Assembly (NCBI RefSeq): GCF_009617995.1
Contig: NZ_CP044129.1
Coordinates: 310,001 to 374,000 of the forward strand
DNA: 64,000 nucleotides
Direction of reading: 5' to 3'
Source of the DNA: Halomicrobium sp. LC1Hm
Lineage (GTDB): Archaea > Halobacteriota > Halobacteria > Halobacteriales > Haloarculaceae
The notes under the pieces are model-generated. The model was not told where the DNA came from. It worked only from the letters and a program-made list of their open reading frames with translations, and did no database searches. Numbering within the stretch: the first letter of the stretch is position 1; every line of letters begins with the position of its first letter. Shown one piece after another: positions 38,407-47,273 of the stretch. The position numbers were made by a program, and so were the translations under genes.

Positions 38407-38733
38407 TGTGAGTGCTCCGTGGGGGGCGAGCGGTCGCGGGACCACTGCCGTACGTACACCAAGACTCTCGCCATACAAAAAGTTTCAGAAAGCCGATTGG
38501 TTTTGAGAGGTGGTACCACGGCACACTCTGTAGAAATGCTTTTCACGCCCCAAAATGCGGTGCAACAGTTACCACGGTATTTGTTCTCTCAACTCCACTT
38601 TCTTATATGTGTGCTGGTGGTACCGGATCGACGGCCGTCTCGCCGTCCCCGTCGATGCGGCTCTCTCCTCACGTGTCGTTCGCGACGGCGTCGAGTCCGC
38701 GCCCGCCGTGAGGGTGGGAAGCTGTACGCCGTT
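38407..38733. other. Intergenic region, repeated KpnI-like palindrome
   Basis: About 330 nt without a gene. GGTGGTACC occurs twice, near 38511 and 38605, once as a full GTGGTACCAC palindrome. AT-rich runs near 38474 and 38590 could be promoters for the divergent small membrane gene. Nothing else recognised. Confidence 0.45.
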
Positions 38734-38746
38734 CGAAATCCTTTTA
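38734..38746 (+). promoter_or_regulatory. BRE/TATA of the ribosomal gene cluster
   Basis: CGAAATCCTTTTA about 40 nt before the ATG at 38780 has the usual haloarchaeal BRE-TATA form. It should serve rps24e, rps27ae and probably the Kae1-Bud32 gene. Confidence 0.55.
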
Positions 38747-38779
38747 CGCGCTTCAGGGGCAATGTAGGGACAACGAACC

Positions 38780-39085
38780 ATGGAAATCGACATCATCAAA
38801 GAAGACGACAACCCGATGTTACACCGGACCGACGTTCGGTTCGAGGTGCGACACGACGAGGCGACGCCGTCGCGACTCTCCGTGCGCGACTCGCTCGCGG
38901 CCAAGCTCAACAAGGACGCCGAAGAAGTCGTCGTCCACGAGCTCGACACGAAGTTCGGGATGCGAAAGACCGTCGGCTACGCGAAAGTGTACGACGCGCC
39001 CGAGTTCGCCCGCGAGGTCGAGCAGGACCACATGCTCGAACGCAACAAGATCGTCGCCGACGGCGAGTCGGGTGAGGAGGCATAA
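38780..39085 (+). CDS. rps24e: 30S ribosomal protein S24e
   Basis: This 101 aa small-subunit protein has a typical start ([20 protein letters not shown]) and [17 protein letters not shown]. The length is normal. It heads the S24e-S27ae-Kae1/Bud32 cluster conserved in haloarchaea. Confidence 0.96.
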   Translation: MEIDIIKEDDNPMLHRTDVRFEVRHDEATPSRLSVRDSLAAKLNKDAEEVVVHELDTKFGMRKTVGYAKVYDAPEFAREVEQDHMLERNKIVADGESGEEA

Positions 39086-39086
39086 G

Positions 39087-39221
39087 ATGGCCCGTCACGA
39101 GTACTACGGCGACGACGGTCAGATCGAGCGCGAGCAGTGCCCCCGGTGTGGCGACACCTTCCTCGCCGAGCACGACGACCGCAAACACTGCGGCAAGTGC
39201 GGCTACACCGAGTGGGAGTAA
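39087..39221 (+). CDS. rps27ae: 30S ribosomal protein S27ae
   Basis: This 44 aa zinc-ribbon ribosomal protein begins [18 protein letters not shown], with CPRCG and CGKCG pairs (Cys18/21 and 35/38). The ATG begins one nucleotide after the S24e stop. It has no fused ubiquitin, as in other archaea. Confidence 0.95.
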   Translation: MARHEYYGDDGQIEREQCPRCGDTFLAEHDDRKHCGKCGYTEWE

Positions 39222-39242
39222 CGCCCGCATAGCGGCTTCACA

Positions 39243-40889
39243 ATGCGCGTTCTCGGCATCGAAGGCACAGCCTGGGCAGCCAGTGCTGCGATCTTCGAGG
39301 CGGACGACAGTGAGCTTCGAGATCCCTCGGCGGCCGCCAGTGGCGACCATGTCTTCATCGAGACCGACGCCTACCAGCCCGATAGCGGCGGCATCCACCC
39401 CCGCGAGGCCGCAGAACACATGGGAGAGGCGATCCCGGCTGTCGTCGAGCGCGCTCTCGAACACGCCCGCGAGCGAGCGCCCGACACGGAGACGGGCCCG
39501 CCCATCGACGCCGTCGCCTTCTCGCGTGGCCCCGGCCTGGGACCGTGTCTGCGGATCGTCGGGACGGCGGCGCGGGCGGTCGCCCAGCGGTTCGACGTGG
39601 CGCTGGTCGGCGTCAACCACATGGTCGCACACCTCGAAGTCGGGCGCTACTTCTCGGGGTTTTCCGCGCCCATCTGCCTGAACGCCTCGGGTGCCAACGC
39701 GCACGTCCTCGGGTACCGCTCGGGACGATATCGCGTGCTCGGCGAGACGATGGACACCGGCGTCGGCAACGCCCTCGACAAGTTCACGCGCCACGTCGGC
39801 TGGTCTCACCCCGGCGGTCCCAAGGTCGAAGACCACGCGACGCGCGGGACGTACGTCGATCTCCCCTACGTGGTCAAGGGGATGGACTTCTCTTTCTCGG
39901 GGATCATGTCCGCCGCCAAGCAGGCAACCGACCGCGGTACGCCGGTCGAAGACGTCTGTCGCGGACTCGAGGAGACGATCTTCGCGATGCTGACCGAAGT
40001 CGCCGAGCGCGCCCTCTCGCTGACCGACGCCGACGAACTCGTCCTCGGGGGCGGCGTCGGCCAGAACGAGCGTCTCCGCTCGATGCTCGCGGAGATGTGT
40101 ACACAGCGCGGTGCGGAGTTCTACGCGCCCGAGCCCCGCTTTCTCCGAGACAACGCCGGGATGATCGCGATTCTGGGCGCGCGGATGTACGCGGCCGGCG
40201 ACACGCTGTCGATACCCGACTCCGGCATCGACTCTGACTTCCGGCCCGATCAGGTCGAGGTGACCTGGGACGCGGGCGAACCGGTCGCCCGCGTTGGCGG
40301 CGACGCCGACGAGATTCAGGGGGCCGAAGCGCTCGTCCGCTTCGAGGGCGACCGCGTGATCAAGGAGCGCCGTCCCCGCTCGTATCGCCACCCGAAACTG
40401 GACGAGCGGCTGCGCTCGGAGCGCACCAGACAAGAGGCCCGCCTCACCAGCGAGGCCCGCCGGCACGGCGTTCCGACGCCGGTGATCTACGACGTGGACC
40501 CACGGGACGCCCGGATCGTCTTCCAGCGGGTCGGTCAGCGAGAACTGCGCGACGGGCTGACCGAGGAGCGAGTCCGGGCGGTCGGCCGGCACCTCGCTGC
40601 GATCCACGACGCCGGCTTCGTCCACGGCGATCCGACGACGCGGAACGTCCGCGTCGGGGAAGGCGACCCCGGCGTCTTCCTCATCGACTTCGGACTGGGC
40701 TACTACACGCGAGACACCGAGGACCACGCGATGGACCTGCACGTCCTCGATCAGTCGCTGGCCGGGACCACCGACGACGCCGAGCGGCTCCGGGCCGCCG
40801 TGGCCGACGCCTACCGGACCGCAAGCGAGCGCGACGACACCGTCCTCGACCGTCTCGACGCGATCGAGGATCGCGGCCGATACCAGTGA
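39243..40889 (+). CDS. kae1-bud32: Bifunctional Kae1-Bud32 (tRNA t6A synthesis)
   Basis: The product is 548 aa. Residues 1-325 are the Kae1 threonylcarbamoyltransferase (NHMVAHLEVGRYF supplies the metal His pair; LCLNASGANAHV and LVLGGGVGQNERL bind nucleotide). Residues 335-548 are the Bud32 atypical kinase (HGDPTTRNVRV catalytic loop, DFGLGYY metal site). Together with Cgi121 and Pcc1, encoded elsewhere, they make the KEOPS complex that adds t6A to ANN-decoding tRNAs. The fusion is usual in Euryarchaeota. Confidence 0.97.
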   Translation: MRVLGIEGTAWAASAAIFEADDSELRDPSAAASGDHVFIETDAYQPDSGGIHPREAAEHMGEAIPAVVERALEHARERAPDTETGPPIDAVAFSRGPGLGPCLRIVGTAARAVAQRFDVALVGVNHMVAHLEVGRYFSGFSAPICLNASGANAHVLGYRSGRYRVLGETMDTGVGNALDKFTRHVGWSHPGGPKVEDHATRGTYVDLPYVVKGMDFSFSGIMSAAKQATDRGTPVEDVCRGLEETIFAMLTEVAERALSLTDADELVLGGGVGQNERLRSMLAEMCTQRGAEFYAPEPRFLRDNAGMIAILGARMYAAGDTLSIPDSGIDSDFRPDQVEVTWDAGEPVARVGGDADEIQGAEALVRFEGDRVIKERRPRSYRHPKLDERLRSERTRQEARLTSEARRHGVPTPVIYDVDPRDARIVFQRVGQRELRDGLTEERVRAVGRHLAAIHDAGFVHGDPTTRNVRVGEGDPGVFLIDFGLGYYTRDTEDHAMDLHVLDQSLAGTTDDAERLRAAVADAYRTASERDDTVLDRLDAIEDRGRYQ

Positions 40890-40922
40890 AAATTAAGTGG
40901 GCTCCGCCAGACCGGTCCTGAC

Positions 40923-41384
40923 ATGGACGACGCACTCGTCGTACTCGATACGGACGAACGCGGTCGCGAACTGTTGACCGAGGCCGCGCAGCTGGCCGGT
41001 GGCGCAGACGCGCGACTCCACGTGCTCTCCTTGCTCACTCACGAGGCGTTCGAAGAGAAACGCGACTCGCTCGACGCCGTGGCCGAGGAGGAACACACGA
41101 GCTACGACGACAGCGCGATCATGGACGACGTTCACCAGGAGGCGGCGGCGGTCGTCGAGGAGGTCGTCGGCGACTACGACGTCGAGTGGGACGTCCTCGC
41201 GGGACGCATCGGACAGGCCGAAAACGAGGCCGACCGCATCCTCGAAGCCGCCGCGGACAACGACATCGACCACGTGTTTCTCACCGGCGACCAGCGGTCC
41301 CCGACCGGCAAGGCGGTGTTCGGCGACCGCGCCCAGGCCGTGATTATCAACTTCGACGGCCCCGTCACCTCACTGCTTGGCTGA
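40923..41384 (+). CDS. Universal stress protein family
   Basis: This 153 aa USP-like alpha/beta protein begins MDDALVVLDTDERGRELLTEAAQLA. The C-terminal HVFLTGDQRSPTGKAVFGDRAQAVI corresponds to the ATP-binding G-rich loop region of the family. Cytoplasmic; exact function unknown. Confidence 0.82.
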   Translation: MDDALVVLDTDERGRELLTEAAQLAGGADARLHVLSLLTHEAFEEKRDSLDAVAEEEHTSYDDSAIMDDVHQEAAAVVEEVVGDYDVEWDVLAGRIGQAENEADRILEAAADNDIDHVFLTGDQRSPTGKAVFGDRAQAVIINFDGPVTSLLG

Positions 41385-41426
41385 GCGAGGAAAAACGACT
41401 TAACGCGGCGTGCCGTACCGGATTCC

Positions 41427-41696
41427 ATGGCCGACAAACCACAGTCCGGCGAACTCTTCGGAGTGCCGTACAACTTCGAACGCCCGAGCGTTCGACGGAT
41501 GCTGTCCTCGTACTGGCAACCCGGCGACTCGATGCTCGTCGAGAAACCGTTCGGAATCGGGTACTCGCTGAACCTCGCCAACTGGCGCTCCTGGGTCGTC
41601 CTCGCGGTCGTCGGCGCACTGGTCTGGCAAGAGCAGGGCGGCGTCGAGACGGAGCCAGACGCCGAGGACGAAGCGGTCGAAGTCGTCGTCGACTGA
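41427..41696 (+). CDS. DUF5808-like small membrane protein
   Basis: The product is 89 aa. SGELFGVPYNFERPSVRRM matches the DUF5808 style in haloarchaea. A single membrane helix follows (WRSWVVLAVVGALVWQ), then an acidic tail. Function unknown. Confidence 0.75.
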   Translation: MADKPQSGELFGVPYNFERPSVRRMLSSYWQPGDSMLVEKPFGIGYSLNLANWRSWVVLAVVGALVWQEQGGVETEPDAEDEAVEVVVD

Positions 41697-41743
41697 GTCG
41701 CGAACATCGACGGCTATTTTCCCGTCCTCGCCCGACTCGCGGT

Positions 41744-42406
41744 ATGCTCAAGTTCGTCACGACCAACCCCGGGAAGGTCCACGAAGCCAGGGAGTACCTG
41801 GGCGCGGAGACGGTCGAGCAGTTCGACTTCGACTACACCGAGGTGCAGGGCGACGACCTCGCGGCCGTCGCCGCCCACGGCGCACGCGAGGCCTACCGGG
41901 CGGTCGGTGAGCCGGTCATCGTCGACGACTCCGGTCTGTTCGTCGACGCGCTCGATGGGTTCCCCGGTCCGTACTCGTCGTACGTCGAAGACCGGCTCGG
42001 CATCGAGCGGGTCTGGCGACTCACCGAACCGGAAGACGACCACAGCGCCGCCTTCGAGACCGTCGTCGCCTACTGCGACGGCGACGGTTTCGAGGCTGCA
42101 CCCAGCTCCGTCGATCACGACGACCGGCGCGGCCACGATCTGGCTGCCGACGAGCGGGGCGGAGCGACCACCGACGCGCAGGTCGACGGTGCGGCGCTCC
42201 CGGTGAAGCTGTTCCGCGGGCGCGTCCCCGGGACGATCGTCGCGCCGCGAGGGGACGGCGGCTTCGGCTTCGACCCGATCTTCGAACACGACGGCGCGAC
42301 CTTCGCCGAGATGGACACCGAGCGGAAAAACGCCGTCAGCCACCGGGGCCGGGCGCTTTCGACGTTCGCCGAGTGGGTCGAGACGACGGGTCGGATCGAT
42401 GGCTAA
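41744..42406 (+). CDS. XTP/dITP diphosphatase (HAM1/RdgB family)
   Basis: This 220 aa protein cleans the nucleotide pool of deaminated purine triphosphates. FVTTNPGKVHEAREYL binds the phosphate, VDDSGLFVDALDGFPGPYSS holds the metal Asp, and GGFGFDPIFEHDG and SHRGRALSTF close the site. A 30-residue acidic insertion (DHDDRRGHDLAADERGGATT) near residue 130 is unusual and looks halophile-specific. Confidence 0.93.
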   Translation: MLKFVTTNPGKVHEAREYLGAETVEQFDFDYTEVQGDDLAAVAAHGAREAYRAVGEPVIVDDSGLFVDALDGFPGPYSSYVEDRLGIERVWRLTEPEDDHSAAFETVVAYCDGDGFEAAPSSVDHDDRRGHDLAADERGGATTDAQVDGAALPVKLFRGRVPGTIVAPRGDGGFGFDPIFEHDGATFAEMDTERKNAVSHRGRALSTFAEWVETTGRIDG

Positions 42407-42478
42407 CGAGCGAGCCCACACCCACCGGTCCCGTCGACCATCGCTGTGCGCGAGCGACGGCCCTGGAGTGGGTGACGC

Positions 42479-43261
42479 GTGACCAGCGAACGGGAGACGG
42501 CCGGGACGGCGCTGATCACGGGTGCAAGCGCCGGGATCGGTGCGGCGCTGGCCCGGGAGTTCGCCCGCCACGGACACGACCTCGTTCTCGTGGCCCGCCG
42601 GGCGGCCCGCCTCGAATCACTCGCGGCCGACCTCGAACGCTACGGCGTCACGACTCACGTCGTCGCGATGGATCTAGCGGCGGACGACGCGCCCGATCGG
42701 CTGTGGGCGACGCTGGCGGACCGTGGCATCGCCGTCCAGACGCTGGTCAACAACGTCGGCGTCGGCACGCACGGCCCCTTCGCGGAGAGCGACCCCGACG
42801 AGGAGCGGACACAGCTCCGGCTCAACGTCTCGGTGCTCGTCGAACTGACCCGCCGGTTTCTCGACGGCCGGGACGCCGGGCAGGTGCTCAACGTCGGCTC
42901 GGTCGCGGGCTTCGTCCCCGGCGCGTACATGGCTGGCTACTACGCCAGCAAGGCCTACGTCAACAGCTTCTCCCAGGCACTGGCGGCCGAACACCGGGAC
43001 AGCGCCGTCGACGTGACGGTGCTGTGTCCCGGCCCGACCGAGACGGAGTTCCAGGAGCGGGCGGGGATGGGCGACTCGGCGGTCGGTCGTACCCTCTGTG
43101 ACACGCCCGAACGGGTGGCGCGGGCGGGATACCGGGGACTCCAGCGCGGCGAGGCCGTCGTCGTGCCGGGGCTGGCGATGACCGTGCTCGTGGGGCTGCT
43201 CTCGTTCGTCCCGCGCCCACTCCAGCGGTGGGGGAGTCGGCTCGTCAACGGGAACCGTTGA
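42479..43261 (+). CDS. Short-chain dehydrogenase/reductase (membrane-associated)
   Basis: The product is 260 aa. It has TGASAGIGAALAREFARHG, NNVGVGTHGPF, a catalytic Ser in VGSVAGFVPG and Tyr-Lys in YYASKAY. The last 35 residues hold a hydrophobic stretch (AMTVLVGLLSFVPRPL) as in 3-ketoacyl-CoA or DltE-like SDRs. It starts with GTG at 42479. Confidence 0.88.
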   Translation: MTSERETAGTALITGASAGIGAALAREFARHGHDLVLVARRAARLESLAADLERYGVTTHVVAMDLAADDAPDRLWATLADRGIAVQTLVNNVGVGTHGPFAESDPDEERTQLRLNVSVLVELTRRFLDGRDAGQVLNVGSVAGFVPGAYMAGYYASKAYVNSFSQALAAEHRDSAVDVTVLCPGPTETEFQERAGMGDSAVGRTLCDTPERVARAGYRGLQRGEAVVVPGLAMTVLVGLLSFVPRPLQRWGSRLVNGNR

Positions 43262-43268
43262 CGGCGAC

Positions 43269-43736
43269 CTACGCTCGCGGGTCGCTGTCCGGTCCGGGGT
43301 AGTCGCCGTCGTGGGTCGCCTCGTACACCGCCGCGGGGTCGAACAGCCGGGCGAACGCGTCCGGCGGACGGACGCTGAGGTCGGCGTGGGGCTGGATCGA
43401 CAGCCCCGTCCTGGCCGACCGGAGCGTGTCGTCGTACGACAGCAGGTGCGTGGCCTCGCCGCGGTAGGCGGCGGCCAGCCCCGGATGGTCGTCGGGCGGG
43501 TGCTCGACGCAGTGACACGCCGTCGTCACGCGCTCGCGCCAGTCGCTGGCCAGCGAGGGGTCTGCGAGATCGGCGATCACCGCCTCGGCGTCGTCCAGCA
43601 GCGGGACGCTGGCGACCAGCGTCACCCAGTCGTGTCGGCGCACGTGATCGAGCGCGGCGCGGGCGTCCCCACCGACGAGGAGGTCCGCGGCGAGTACGTC
43701 GGCGTCGGCCACGACTCGGGTCGACTCATCCGTCAC
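43269..43736 (-). CDS. PIN-like domain protein (DUF7384-type)
   Basis: The product is 155 aa. It begins TDESTRVVADADVLAADLLVGG; the early acidic pair is where PIN nucleases keep a metal Asp. Later acidic residues (LLDDAEAVIADLAD, LLSYDDTLRSA) complete a PIN-like set. The C-terminal SVRPPDAFARLFDPAAVYEATH is conserved in haloarchaeal homologues. The GTG start overlaps a 31-codon ORF by 11 nt. RNase activity is an inference. Confidence 0.72.
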   Translation of the reverse strand: MTDESTRVVADADVLAADLLVGGDARAALDHVRRHDWVTLVASVPLLDDAEAVIADLADPSLASDWRERVTTACHCVEHPPDDHPGLAAAYRGEATHLLSYDDTLRSARTGLSIQPHADLSVRPPDAFARLFDPAAVYEATHDGDYPGPDSDPRA

Positions 43737-43821
43737 GGCGTCGCTCCTCCAGTGCCGAACGCACGCTCTCGACGCTCGTCTCGTACGCCGTCGCTCGCTC
43801 GAAGAGTGCCGCCCAGGTCAT
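43726..43821 (-). CDS. 31-residue helical ORF upstream of the PIN-like gene
   Basis: ATG at 43821 opens MTWAALFERATAYETSVESV, continuing RSALEERRRDG and stopping inside the PIN-like gene. It is amphipathic, charged and helical. The 11-nt overlap and coding-like composition suggest a real peptide, perhaps an antitoxin-like partner. It is too short for most gene finders. No named family. Confidence 0.55.
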   Translation of the reverse strand: MTWAALFERATAYETSVESVRSALEERRRDG

Positions 43822-44074
43822 GTTCGAGGTGAGGCACGCGCGAGAGAAAAACCCACGGACTACGCCGCCGTCGAACGCCCGTCTGACGGGTATTTATGTA
43901 CGGTCGTTCTGACCCGTCGACACGGGCGCGCACACCGACTGTACATTCAGTCTCCCATCCTCCCGAGCGCGCCCGGACACCGCAACCCACCCCTCTCTTT
44001 CGTCCGCGAGCCGACGCGCTGAAACCAGATCCCACAGAGACTTACGTCGGCCCCACGCAGTGGACGCCGAAGCG

Positions 44075-44689
44075 ATGAGCAACACCGCCACAGAGCAGAC
44101 CAGACCGGGCTTCCCGGGCGTCAGCGTCGTCGAGGCGCTCGGCGTCCTCGCCGTCTTGCTGGCGCTGCAGTTCGTCTACGCCGCGAGTGGCTTCGCCGAC
44201 GGTGTCCTGACGATCGCCCACCGGATCGCCTACATCATGACGACCGCGCTGGCCTGTACCTGGACGCTGCGGCTCCACGACGGCTTCTCGCTGAAGTTCA
44301 TGGGCGTCACGGTCGTCCTCGTCGCGGGCGGGATCGTCTCGATCGTCGCGTTCGCGACCGCACCGCCCCTGGCCGTGACTGCCGCCGCGATCGCCGTGCC
44401 GGTGGTCTTCGGGATCGTGGTCCGTCTCACCGACGCGCTCCCCAACTGGACGGGGACCCACACGACCCTCCTGCTGGTCGTGCTCGGCACGACGGCGATG
44501 TTCGTCGCGGCCGCCCCCCGCGACGTCGGCTCGCTCGCGTCCGTCGGCTTCGGGATCGAGATCGTCCCCGTCACCGACGGCCTGTCCAGCCGGCTCGAAA
44601 TCGTCCGGGACGGCGTGACCAGCGTCGTCCACGCGCCGCTCGCGGTCGTGGGTGCCGGGCTGTACGTCCTCGGTCGAGTGTTCGAGTGA
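44075..44689 (+). CDS. Polytopic membrane protein
   Basis: The product is 204 aa with six hydrophobic segments (for example ALGVLAVLLALQFVYAASG, VTVVLVAGGIVSIVAFA, LLLVVLGTTAMFVAAAP). No transporter or enzyme motif is recognised. ATG at 44075 (MSNTATEQ) is chosen, GTG at 44060 being an alternative. A CACTGCCGGCTG end fragment of element B follows the stop. Confidence 0.65.
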   Translation: MSNTATEQTRPGFPGVSVVEALGVLAVLLALQFVYAASGFADGVLTIAHRIAYIMTTALACTWTLRLHDGFSLKFMGVTVVLVAGGIVSIVAFATAPPLAVTAAAIAVPVVFGIVVRLTDALPNWTGTHTTLLLVVLGTTAMFVAAAPRDVGSLASVGFGIEIVPVTDGLSSRLEIVRDGVTSVVHAPLAVVGAGLYVLGRVFE

Positions 44690-44769
44690 CACTGCCGGCT
44701 GCCGGGCCGTCCCGACAATTAGCGAGAGAGTTCTTCCCGACCGCTCGCAGCCGTGGGGGCGACTCCTCG

Positions 44770-45381
44770 CTACTCTGCTGGGTACTTCGGCTCTCGGCGC
44801 TCTGCCCGTTCGAGCGCGCGTTCGACGACCGCTCGCACGTCGCCCTCGAAGACGCTGCCGTGGCCGGCGTACATCGCCCCGACCGACGCGGGGAGCCGGT
44901 CGAGGAGGTTCCGAATCGACTCGATGAGCCGCTCGCGAGACTGATCTGGGGCGTCCGTCCGGCCGAAGCTCCCGTCGTCGAACGCGCCGTCGTCGTGGAC
45001 GACCACGTCGCCGGAGAACAGCGCCGTCTCGGAGACCAGCGAGACGTGGTCGTCGGCGTGGCCCGGCGTGTACACGACCGTACAGTCGTGGTCGCCGACC
45101 GTGACGGTGTCCTCGTCGGCGAGCGCGTGGTCTCGTCGCGGGTGCTCGCCGTAGGCGTACAGTTCGGCGTCGAACGCGTCCAGGACGGCGGCCAGCTCCG
45201 CGACGTGGTCGCCGTGCTGGTGGGTCAGAACGACCCGATCGAGTTCGTCGACGTGGTCTCTGATCGCGTCCACGACGCCGGCGTACGCACCGGCGTCGAC
45301 CAGCGTCGTCCGTTCGCCCGTGACCAGATAGGCGTTGCAGGTGAACGTCTCTGCGCCGTCGGTGACGGTGTAGACTGCCAT
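44770..45381 (-). CDS. Metallo-beta-lactamase-fold hydrolase
   Basis: The product is 203 aa. The zinc site is LTHQHGDHVAEL (HxHxDH), YTPGHADDHVSLV and LFSGDVVVHDDG, with a final His in MYAGHGSVFEG. It resembles glyoxalase-II-like hydrolases that act on thioesters or phosphoesters; the substrate is unknown. ATG at 45381 starts MAVYTVTDGAETF; a much longer reading to 45657 is rejected. Confidence 0.9.
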   Translation of the reverse strand: MAVYTVTDGAETFTCNAYLVTGERTTLVDAGAYAGVVDAIRDHVDELDRVVLTHQHGDHVAELAAVLDAFDAELYAYGEHPRRDHALADEDTVTVGDHDCTVVYTPGHADDHVSLVSETALFSGDVVVHDDGAFDDGSFGRTDAPDQSRERLIESIRNLLDRLPASVGAMYAGHGSVFEGDVRAVVERALERAERREPKYPAE

Positions 45382-45523
45382 CGTTCCCGCTAGGGGTGGC
45401 TCGTGTTTCAGACTGCCGGCTGTCCGGTGAGAGACGCCATCCCCGAGGTGATGACGGTGTGCCACGGCGGCGTCCTGTAGCTTCACTGTCGTGTTCTGTG
45501 GCGGTAGCGGCAAAACCGCCGAG

Positions 45524-45532
45524 TGATTTATC
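45524..45532 (+). promoter_or_regulatory. Promoter of the DUF5786 gene
   Basis: TGATTTATC, preceded by AAAACCG, lies about 31 nt before the ATG at 45559. This implies a leader of only a few nucleotides. Confidence 0.45.
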
Positions 45533-45558
45533 ACGGGGAATCTATAATGGTTACATGT

Positions 45559-45741
45559 ATGGGGTTTGGGAGCTACGACGAATCCGAACAAGACAACCAG
45601 GAGTACGACACAGAGTACGACGACGAGGATGGACTGTCCACCTCGGAAAACGAGCACGACGGTGACGTGGAGTTCGAGTTTACGGCCTCGAACGACGAAC
45701 TACTGGATCGGCTCGACGACATCAAAGGCGAGAACACGTAA
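45559..45741 (+). CDS. DUF5786-like small acidic protein
   Basis: The product is 60 aa and extremely acidic (GSYDESEQDNQEYDTEYDDE), ending in a conserved helix (ELLDRLDDIKGENT). It is a haloarchaeal family of unknown role. Upstream in-frame starts (45523) would lie in the promoter, so the ATG at 45559 is chosen. Confidence 0.8.
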   Translation: MGFGSYDESEQDNQEYDTEYDDEDGLSTSENEHDGDVEFEFTASNDELLDRLDDIKGENT

Positions 45742-45774
45742 TCGACAGCCTGCGGACTCGGGAGTGACTTCGAG

Positions 45775-46335
45775 ATGAAAGCCGGCGTCCGCGCGCTGGG
45801 CGTCGCAGAGTCGTATCGCGGGTCGACGAGTACGCTGGCGGGCGTCGTCGTCCGCGCCAGCCGGGTCGTCGACGGATTCGTTTTCGGTAGTTGCACGGTC
45901 GGTGGGAGCGACGCGACCGCCGAGATCGCCGACATGGTCGACCGGCTCGACCGCGAGGACGTTCGGTACCTGCTGGTCTCTGGCATCGCGCCCGCGTGGT
46001 TCAACGTCGTCGATCTCGCCGAACTCCACGACGCCACCGGGCTCCCGGTCTGTTCGATCACCTACGAGGCGAGCGAGGGCCTCGAATCGGCGATTCGGGA
46101 CGGGTTCGACGATCCCGCGGTCGCGGAGGATCGGCTGGCGATCTATCGAGCCCAGCCAGAGCGCCGTCCGGTCTCGGTCGCAGACGGAACGGTGTACGTC
46201 CGGAGTGTCGGCATCGACGAGGAGAGGGCCGGCGAGGTCGTTCGCGCGTTCACGCCCGAGGGCGGACGGCCGGAACCGCTCCGGGTAGCGCGCCTGGCCG
46301 CCAGCGCTGCCGACGCCGCTGGCCGAGAGGGGTAG
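45775..46335 (+). CDS. DUF99 family protein
   Basis: The product is 186 aa. MKAGVRALGVAESYRGSTST, VFGSCTVGGSDAT, LLVSGIAPAWFNVVDL and LPVCSITYEASEGLE are the DUF99 hallmarks. The family is archaeal; some literature relates it to endonuclease-V-like folds, which I cannot confirm here. It converges on the TrkA-like gene with one nucleotide between stops. Confidence 0.87.
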   Translation: MKAGVRALGVAESYRGSTSTLAGVVVRASRVVDGFVFGSCTVGGSDATAEIADMVDRLDREDVRYLLVSGIAPAWFNVVDLAELHDATGLPVCSITYEASEGLESAIRDGFDDPAVAEDRLAIYRAQPERRPVSVADGTVYVRSVGIDEERAGEVVRAFTPEGGRPEPLRVARLAASAADAAGREG

Positions 46336-46336
46336 A

Positions 46337-46993
46337 CTACGTTCCCTTGAGCGACGTTCGCACGTCGTCGAGCGTCTCGGGACTGGCCATGACTGCGACG
46401 GTGTCGCCGGCTGCCAGCTTCGTCCGTGGGAGCGGGATCGTCATGGGTTCCCGGTCGCTCCCGTGGGCGTAGATCCGCGCGTCGCCGGGGAGATCGAGCG
46501 CGACGACGCGCTCGCCGACGACGGGCGATCCGTCGGGGACGGTGACGCTGGCGACCGAGAGCTGTTCGGTGAGGTCTGCCAGGACGTTGAAGTTTCCGCC
46601 CAGCAGCGCGGTCTTCGCACCTGCCGCACCGAGCCGCTCGGGGTAGACGATCTCGTCGACGTCGGCGGCGTACTTCTCGTAGATCTCCTCGCGGTAGTCG
46701 GCGTCGATCCGGAGGACGGTTCGACAGCCGTGTTCCTTGCCGACCATGCAGGCCGCGAAGTTGGTGTTGAGGTCGCCGGTCAGCCCCGCGATGGCGTCGG
46801 CGTCGTCCAGCCCCGCCGCTTCGAGGACGGACTCGTCGTTGCCGTCGCCCCGGACCGTCTCGAACCCTTCCTCCGCGCTCCGATCGGCCTTGTCGAGGTC
46901 GTTCTCGACGATGACGACGGCGTGGCCCTCGCTGTCCAGGATGCGTGCCGTCCGCGTCCCGACCCGACCGTAGCCGACGATGACGAACTTCAT
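46337..46993 (-). CDS. TrkA-type potassium channel/transport regulator
   Basis: The product is 218 aa. RCK/TrkA-N (GYGRVGTRTARIL, NAD-binding, with VENDLDKAD) spans residues 1-115. TrkA-C spans about 140-218 (VASVTVPDGSPVVGERVV). Cytoplasmic gating subunit for K+ channels or transporters; the partner is not adjacent. ATG at 46993 gives the Rossmann start. Confidence 0.9.
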   Translation of the reverse strand: MKFVIVGYGRVGTRTARILDSEGHAVVIVENDLDKADRSAEEGFETVRGDGNDESVLEAAGLDDADAIAGLTGDLNTNFAACMVGKEHGCRTVLRIDADYREEIYEKYAADVDEIVYPERLGAAGAKTALLGGNFNVLADLTEQLSVASVTVPDGSPVVGERVVALDLPGDARIYAHGSDREPMTIPLPRTKLAAGDTVAVMASPETLDDVRTSLKGT

Positions 46994-47273
46994 ACCGCGT
47001 GGTACGTCACCATCCCACAAAATGCTGCCGCCCGTTCGGTCGGCGGCTTGATTCGACGGACGTGAGACGCTCTCACGTCACGAACCCCCTCGTTTCGACT
47101 AGAGATCGACTGCCGTCTTGTGGTTCTTCTGGACCGATTTCACTTTCACCGCGGTGCGTCAGACGCGCGAAAGACGCGGGACGGCGGCGGGTTCGAGGGG
47201 AAACGAAGGGGTCGTGGTGAGTGTTCACACCGCATCGCGGGGGCCGGTCTCGAACGGCGGGCGTCGCCGTGCG

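Noticed and set aside
38907-40742. 611-codon minus-strand frame
   Set aside because: Complete shadow of the Kae1-Bud32 gene.
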